A program made the position numbers and the translations under genes. Shown one piece after another: positions 33,841-38,162 of a stretch of DNA of 38,162 nt (position 1 is its first letter; each line of letters opens with the position of its first letter). The DNA lies in the NCBI GenBank assembly GCA_027619415.1, contig JAQCFO010000017.1, forward strand, positions 1-38,162. The letters run 5' to 3'. Source of the DNA: Bacteroidota bacterium (lineage in GTDB: Bacteria > Bacteroidota > Bacteroidia > Flavobacteriales > Flavobacteriaceae). The notes beneath the pieces were generated by a model, which saw only the letters and a program-made list of their open reading frames with translations, was not told the DNA's origin and did no database searches.

Positions 33841-34379
33841 ACGGTTGCTTTTACATGTATTATAATTTTTTCTTTGGCAGCATAGAATCCCGTTTTGATG
33901 GAGTTTTTGTTCCATTTTGTGATTTCAGCGATTTCATCAAAAGTAAGTTCTTCAAAATACTTCATCTGAAAAATGCGCTGTTGCTTTTCAGGAAGTTTAA
34001 TCAAAGACTCATGAAAGGCATGGCTAACGGAATCTAAATCAAAATATGGGTCTGCAGTAAGCGTACTCAGATGATCTGTTAATTCCGGTTCGCCATTGGT
34101 GTATTCAAATTTCTGTTGCTTTTGGAGTAGCCTCATTGACTCGTTATAGGCAATTCGAAAACACCAAGTTTTAATGCTACTTCGATAACCAAAGGATTTT
34201 AAGCCCTTAAATATTCTTATGTAGGTGTTTTGAAGTACATCATCGGCATCTTGATGTCTCTTGACGAGTTTGCGAATGTGCCAATAGAGCATCTCGTGAT
34301 ACAGTTCTGAAATGGCTTTAACGACCATGTCATACTGCTTGGCTTTAAGTTGTTTAATGATATGATTTTCCTGCTGCAA
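33837..34379 (-). CDS. ECF-type RNA polymerase sigma factor
   Basis: A 180-residue sigma-70-family ECF factor: region 2 at about 20-90 (LVKRHQDADDVLQNTYIRIF, KTWCFRIAYNESM) and region 4 at about 122-175 (KLPEKQQRIFQMKYFEELTF, DEIAEITKWNKNSIKTGFYA). It directs transcription of a small regulon and is probably autoregulated with the two genes that follow it (membrane protein and Spy-like protein). The arrangement suggests envelope stress sensing. It is not next to a FecR/SusC cluster, so it is unlikely to control the SusCD loci here. Base composition (24 of 60 GC at 34021-34080 by hand count) is higher than in the alpha-glucan enzyme genes. Confidence 0.93.
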   Translation of the reverse strand: MQQENHIIKQLKAKQYDMVVKAISELYHEMLYWHIRKLVKRHQDADDVLQNTYIRIFKGLKSFGYRSSIKTWCFRIAYNESMRLLQKQQKFEYTNGEPELTDHLSTLTADPYFDLDSVSHAFHESLIKLPEKQQRIFQMKYFEELTFDEIAEITKWNKNSIKTGFYAAKEKIIIHVKATV

Positions 34380-34480
34380 TGCGTATCTTTTCTATGTAGA
34401 CCCATTAAATGTAAAAAAGTTTTATGTTAACCTGATATATGAGTGTTTATAAAGAATTAGAGTATGAAAGGAAAACTACA

Positions 34481-35863
34481 CTACTTACCAATACAGAAAT
34501 TGGCAAAAATATTTCCTAGAATATCATCATTAGTTATTTCTCCTGTGATTTCCGCTAAATAATCTATACTCCTTCTAATATCAACCGAAAGTAGATCACC
34601 AGAAACACTATTTAATAATCCTTCATTTACTTCTTCAATTGCTCTTAATGCTTTAATTAAAGCTTCGTAATGTCTTGAATTACTAATTATGACGTCTACA
34701 TAAGGGTTTAGTAATTCAACCTCTTTAATTAACCTTGTTTTGAGCAATTCAACAGATTTTGAATCTGTTGCTTCTATTTCTAGTAATTCAGATTTATATA
34801 TAGATTTTAGATCATCTAATAATTTAGTATTTTGATTAATTAAATCAATTTTGTTTCTAACTAAAATTATAGATAAATCTTCTCTATTAAATTTATCTAT
34901 ACTCACGCTAATTTCATCAATATTTGTATCATTAGAATCAAATAGATATAGTAAAATTTTAGAACTTTTAATTTTACTTATTGTTTTTTCTATTCCCTTA
35001 GATTCTATATAATCTGTTGTTTCTCTTAATCCAGCTGTATCTGTGAATCTAAAGTTTATTCCTTCTATTACTAATGAATCTTCAATGCTATCTCTAGTTG
35101 TTCCAGGAATGTCAGATACTATAGACTTTTCATCATTAAGCAAAGTGTTTAATAATGATGATTTTCCAGCATTTGGTTTTCCTGCTATTGCAACAGAAAT
35201 CCCATTCTTAAGAACATTTCCTGATTGAAAAGAGATTATAAGTGCATTGAGCTCAAATTGTATTTTGTTTGTTAGTTTTTTAAATTCATCACGTTCTACA
35301 AATTCAACATCTTCCTGAGAAAAATCTAATTCAAGCTCTATCATTGATGAAAAATGTAACAATTCAGCTCTTAGTTTTTTTAAATCATCGCTAAATCCAC
35401 TTTTCATTTGTTGCATAGCTAACTTATGAGATCCTTCATTTTCAGAAGCTATTAAGTCGGCTACAGCTTCTGCTTGATTAAGTTCCATTTTCCCATTTAA
35501 AAAGGCTCTTAATGTAAACTCTCCAGGGTTAGCAACTCTGATTCCATTATCAATAAATAAATTGATTATTTCTTTTTGAATGTATGTTGAACCGTGACAA
35601 GATATTTCAATAGTATTTTCGCCAGTGTAGGAGTGAGGTCCTTTGAATAATGTTATTAAAACCTCATCTAATTCATGCCCATTTTTTAATAGATGACCTA
35701 AATGAACAGTATGAGATTTTTGATCTGACAAAAGCTTGCTGTTTTTAGCTTTAAAAACTTTTTCTGTGATAGAAATTGAATTTTTTCCAGAAATCCTTAA
35801 AACAGAAATTGCTCCAAGACCATTTGGTGTAGCTAAGGCAATTATAGTATCCTGATTAATCAT
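34481..35863 (-). CDS. mnmE: tRNA modification GTPase MnmE (TrmE)
   Basis: A 460-residue cytoplasmic protein of normal length. The N-terminal folate-binding-like domain begins with QDTIIALATPNGLGAISVLR (4-23); the G domain has P-loop GKPNAGKS (228-235), the switch II DTAG (275-278) and NKID (337-340); the C-terminus ends in FCIGK with the conserved Cys457. With MnmG it builds the 5-carboxymethylaminomethyl or related modification on wobble uridine 34 of certain tRNAs. Its ATG overlaps by one base the stop of the acyltransferase-like gene upstream. It is a core gene and marks the end of the accessory region. Confidence 0.98.
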   Translation of the reverse strand: MINQDTIIALATPNGLGAISVLRISGKNSISITEKVFKAKNSKLLSDQKSHTVHLGHLLKNGHELDEVLITLFKGPHSYTGENTIEISCHGSTYIQKEIINLFIDNGIRVANPGEFTLRAFLNGKMELNQAEAVADLIASENEGSHKLAMQQMKSGFSDDLKKLRAELLHFSSMIELELDFSQEDVEFVERDEFKKLTNKIQFELNALIISFQSGNVLKNGISVAIAGKPNAGKSSLLNTLLNDEKSIVSDIPGTTRDSIEDSLVIEGINFRFTDTAGLRETTDYIESKGIEKTISKIKSSKILLYLFDSNDTNIDEISVSIDKFNREDLSIILVRNKIDLINQNTKLLDDLKSIYKSELLEIEATDSKSVELLKTRLIKEVELLNPYVDVIISNSRHYEALIKALRAIEEVNEGLLNSVSGDLLSVDIRRSIDYLAEITGEITNDDILGNIFANFCIGK

Positions 35864-36987
35864 TAAATTACTTTAGTATATGTGCTTCTTTTTTTATGTA
35901 AAACGCTTTCGTAGTTTTTCCAAAATGCCTGAATAGAGTTATTTTCAATAAGCTCAGGGTTTGTTTCTACCTCTTTAATTCCTCTTTTATTAAACATTGT
36001 TTGTAGATCATTAAACAATATAGCTGTTACCCCTTTATTTTGATAATCTGGATGCACTCCAATTAAATAAAGCGAAGCTCTTTTATTAAAAATCTGAGAT
36101 TTTAAAATTCTTAAAAACCCAAATGGAAACATTTTTCCGTTCATTTTTTTTAATGCTCTAGAAAAAGAAGGCATTGTAATGGCAAATGCTATCAAGTTCC
36201 CGTCTTTATCAGCAACACTTTTGATAAAGTCTGGGTGAATATACCTTAAGTATCTTTCTTTGTAGTGATCAACTTGATATTGTTGAATTGGAACAAAAGT
36301 TTGTAAGTTGTTGTATGTTTTATTTAATAAGTCAAACATTTCATCAATGTATGGTTCAATTTCACTGGTCTTTTTAAAGTTTAGCGGCTTTAAATTATAA
36401 CGCTTCATTATTATATCTGAAAATCTTTTTACTTTTTCAGGAGCTTCATTTTCGTTAAAAATTTGAATTCTATATTCAACCCACTCAGCTAACTTTTTCA
36501 TCTTTAGTTTCTCAAGATGATCTTTTTGATAAGGATTATGATACCAAGTGATCATGGTGTTTAATTCTTTAAAACCATGAGTTAGTAAACCGGCTTTGTC
36601 CATATTTGAAAAACCTACTGGACCTTCTATAAAAGATAACTTTCTTTCTTTTCCAAAGTCTATAACAGCGTCAATAAGTTTTTCCGACACCTCTATGTCA
36701 TCTATTACATCGTACCATCCAAAACGGACTTTATTTTTGCTTTGTTCCTTAACCTCTACCCAGTTAACAATTGCAGCTATTCTACCTACAATTTCATCGT
36801 TTTTATATGCTATAAAATATTCAGCTTCTGCATTTTTAAATACAGGATTTTTAGTTTTGTCCATCATTTCAAGTTCTTCACTTGAAATAGGGGGAACCCA
36901 ATATTTAGAACCTTTATAAAGTTTGAACGGAAAGTTTACAAAATCTTTATAATCTTCAAATGATATTGCTTTTTTAATGAAAATCAT
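35863..36987 (-). CDS. GNAT-like acyltransferase-domain protein
   Basis: A 374-residue cytoplasmic protein. The C-terminal part (about 290-350) has the acetyl-CoA-binding motif of GNAT enzymes (LYLIGVHPDYQNKGVTAIL), and the N-terminal half (FPFKLYKGSKYWVPP near 19-33; FIEGPVGFSNMDKAGLL near 139-155) matches a conserved Bacteroidota family of GNAT-like proteins whose substrate is unknown, sometimes mislabelled in databases. It is tightly coupled to mnmE (TA-ATG overlap), which suggests co-transcription, not necessarily a shared function. Confidence 0.8.
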   Translation of the reverse strand: MIFIKKAISFEDYKDFVNFPFKLYKGSKYWVPPISSEELEMMDKTKNPVFKNAEAEYFIAYKNDEIVGRIAAIVNWVEVKEQSKNKVRFGWYDVIDDIEVSEKLIDAVIDFGKERKLSFIEGPVGFSNMDKAGLLTHGFKELNTMITWYHNPYQKDHLEKLKMKKLAEWVEYRIQIFNENEAPEKVKRFSDIIMKRYNLKPLNFKKTSEIEPYIDEMFDLLNKTYNNLQTFVPIQQYQVDHYKERYLRYIHPDFIKSVADKDGNLIAFAITMPSFSRALKKMNGKMFPFGFLRILKSQIFNKRASLYLIGVHPDYQNKGVTAILFNDLQTMFNKRGIKEVETNPELIENNSIQAFWKNYESVLHKKRSTYTKVI

Positions 36988-37037
36988 TTTTTTCTATTTG
37001 CTTTTTTAATTAATTTTCTTTCTTTTTTATCAGATTT

Positions 37038-38012
37038 CTAAAAATCTTTCGTTTCATTTTTTAATTTCCTCTTTTCCTCTATTTCCTTGTTCAGTTTTTC
37101 TTTATCAATTGGAACCTCATCCCTATACCAGTCAAGTCTAGTAGACATGCCAATTTTAAAATACATGCTTTTTGGCGAATTTTTAATATTACTACCTAAA
37201 CTAGTGTCAAACTGAAAGTTTTTATTTAATAAATACGCTGCTCCAAATTTATAATAATTATCTGCGTAAATATTGTTTTTAATCATTTCTATTTCAACAA
37301 AAGAAGACCATTTAGGATTTTTAAAATTATGAATAAGGGTGAAAATGTAATTAAAAATCGATTTTTCATCTCCAATCCTATCAAATGTGATGTTATTTAC
37401 TAGCACCCATTTTCCGATAAAATGATTTTGAGTTATTAGACTAATTTTTGGATTTATATCACTTTTCTCATTACCATATATCTTTAAAAAAGAGAATGGA
37501 TCGTCGTATTGGTAACCCCTTTTTGGAGTATAATTTACACCTGCATAAATTGATAATGCAGGAATGAAATCTGTTAATTGAATTTTGTTGTTTTTATTCC
37601 AACTTAACAAACTTACACTATGCCATTTTTTGTTTTTAAAAGGATCAAAAACCAAATACTTAAACCCTAAAGTTTGTTTGTTTAAAAAACTCTCATTTGG
37701 AACTATAGAGTTAAATTTATTTTCAGTTTTATTTTTATTATATTTTCCTTGTAAAATAACTTCTAACTTATTTTTAAATACTCCGTAACGAATTGCGTAA
37801 TTAAATTGAAATTCATTAATAGTTGAGTCATCTAAATATCCGTGAGTAAACTTCCCCGTTTTTGCTCCAATTTCGAATTGAAGAACGTTTTTTCCTACCG
37901 CGAAAGCTCCTTGTGAAGACCCTGGCCTGTTAGAGTTAATGGTTTCAGTATACTGGGAAAACCCTTTAAAACTCAATAAAAGATATATCGAAAAAGTGTA
38001 CACTAATTTCAT
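37038..38012 (-). CDS. Outer-membrane beta-barrel protein, MetA-pathway/transporter-like
   Basis: A 324-residue protein with a signal peptide (cleavage about residue 19-20, GFSQ) and many short alternating beta-strands, as in an outer-membrane barrel. The opening TETINSNRPGSSQGAFAVG, followed by LQFEIGAKTG and FQFNYAIRYGVF, is typical of a flavobacterial family assigned to the 'MetA-pathway of phenol degradation' (PF13557-type) proteins, which are called putative transporters without firm evidence. The C-terminus is unusual in adding a charged, Lys/Glu-rich tail (about 297-324, VPIDKEKLNKEIEEKRKLKN). It is in line with the acyltransferase-like and mnmE genes but separated by 50 bases. Confidence 0.8.
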   Translation of the reverse strand: MKLVYTFSIYLLLSFKGFSQYTETINSNRPGSSQGAFAVGKNVLQFEIGAKTGKFTHGYLDDSTINEFQFNYAIRYGVFKNKLEVILQGKYNKNKTENKFNSIVPNESFLNKQTLGFKYLVFDPFKNKKWHSVSLLSWNKNNKIQLTDFIPALSIYAGVNYTPKRGYQYDDPFSFLKIYGNEKSDINPKISLITQNHFIGKWVLVNNITFDRIGDEKSIFNYIFTLIHNFKNPKWSSFVEIEMIKNNIYADNYYKFGAAYLLNKNFQFDTSLGSNIKNSPKSMYFKIGMSTRLDWYRDEVPIDKEKLNKEIEEKRKLKNETKDF

Positions 38013-38112
38013 TGGATGAAAAGATATAAAAATAAATATTATTGAATAACACTAAAATGAATTATTAATTAACCTTAATAATTGTATTTTTAACTTGTTT
38101 AATATTATAGCG

Positions 38113-38162
38113 ATGCTTACTTTTTTATATATTATATTATTTTTTATTATTTCTTCATATTT
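38113..38162 (+). CDS. Possible start of a gene running off the right edge
   Basis: An ATG at 38113 opens a frame that stays open to the window end and reads MLTFLYIILFFIISSYF, which resembles a signal peptide or membrane helix. The preceding 150 bases (38013-38112) are a divergent intergenic gap, where a plus-strand start would be expected. Any AT-rich stretch gives hydrophobic residues, so this is weak. Confidence 0.2.
   Translation, partial: MLTFLYIILFFIISSY

Noticed and set aside
33841-33915. Longer start for the putative anti-sigma gene
   Set aside because: The extra 25 residues lie within the sigma factor coding sequence in another frame; the ATGA overlap at 33837-33840 is the better start.
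36596-36919. Plus-strand 107-codon frame opposite the acyltransferase-like gene
   Set aside because: Ser/Thr/Ile-rich antisense frame over a well-supported gene, with no start signals.
38059-38080. ATTATTAA/TTAATAAT inverted repeat in the right-edge gap
   Set aside because: Composed only of A and T in a very AT-rich spacer; expected by chance.

Overview
The window is AT-rich DNA from a Bacteroidota genome, most likely a (probably marine) member of the Flavobacteriaceae. The evidence is two SusC/SusD pairs, a protein ending in a type A type IX secretion (T9SS) sorting domain, many lipoproteins, very AT-rich short intergenic gaps and no obvious Shine-Dalgarno sites. I saw no rRNA, tRNA, CRISPR array, insertion sequence or phage gene. 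Species cannot be named from this alone.

Layout. (1) 1-10.6 kb: a sodium/solute symporter, a small DUF3817-type membrane protein, then a first SusC/SusD pair on the minus strand followed, across a strong hairpin terminator, by a thioredoxin-like lipoprotein. Divergent from it is a secreted PHP-domain protein, and then a DoxX-like protein. This first locus holds no glycosidase, so its substrate is open. (2) 10.6-33.0 kb: a complete alpha-glucan (starch/glycogen/maltodextrin) utilisation locus. The left arm (minus strand) is LacI regulator, MFS sugar transporter, beta-phosphoglucomutase, GH65 maltose phosphorylase and GH13 amylase lipoprotein. The right arm (plus strand) is SusC, SusD, a SusE-like double starch-binding lipoprotein, a GH43 enzyme, a serine hydrolase, a GH13 neopullulanase-like lipoprotein, a 1161-residue T9SS-exported GH13 enzyme and a two-domain fibronectin-III-like lipoprotein. 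(3) 33.0-34.4 kb: an ECF sigma factor, a translationally coupled membrane protein (probable anti-sigma factor) and a Spy/CpxP-like periplasmic protein. (4) 34.4-38.2 kb: core genes including mnmE, a GNAT-like acyltransferase and an outer-membrane protein of the MetA-pathway type.

How the alpha-glucan locus would work (inference from families): the T9SS GH13 enzyme attacks polymer at or outside the cell surface; SusE and SusD hold oligosaccharides and SusC imports them; periplasmic GH13 lipoproteins trim them to maltose or small maltodextrins; the MFS protein brings maltose into the cytoplasm; GH65 phosphorolyses it to glucose and beta-glucose-1-phosphate, and beta-phosphoglucomutase gives glucose-6-phosphate. 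The LacI protein probably acts on a pair of near-identical operators (a perfect 16-bp palindrome and a degenerate copy 22 bp away) in the divergent lacI/susC gap.

The most unusual structure is a 100-base direct repeat (92 of 100 identical, no gaps) at 10654-10753 and 32872-32971 that brackets the whole alpha-glucan locus. The right copy is the 3' end of the fibronectin-like lipoprotein gene; the left copy is an orphan 23-codon remnant whose five coding differences are all synonymous. Together with a rise in GC at the end of the T9SS enzyme gene, this suggests that the sorting-domain region plus its downstream lipoprotein gene moves as a cassette by recombination.
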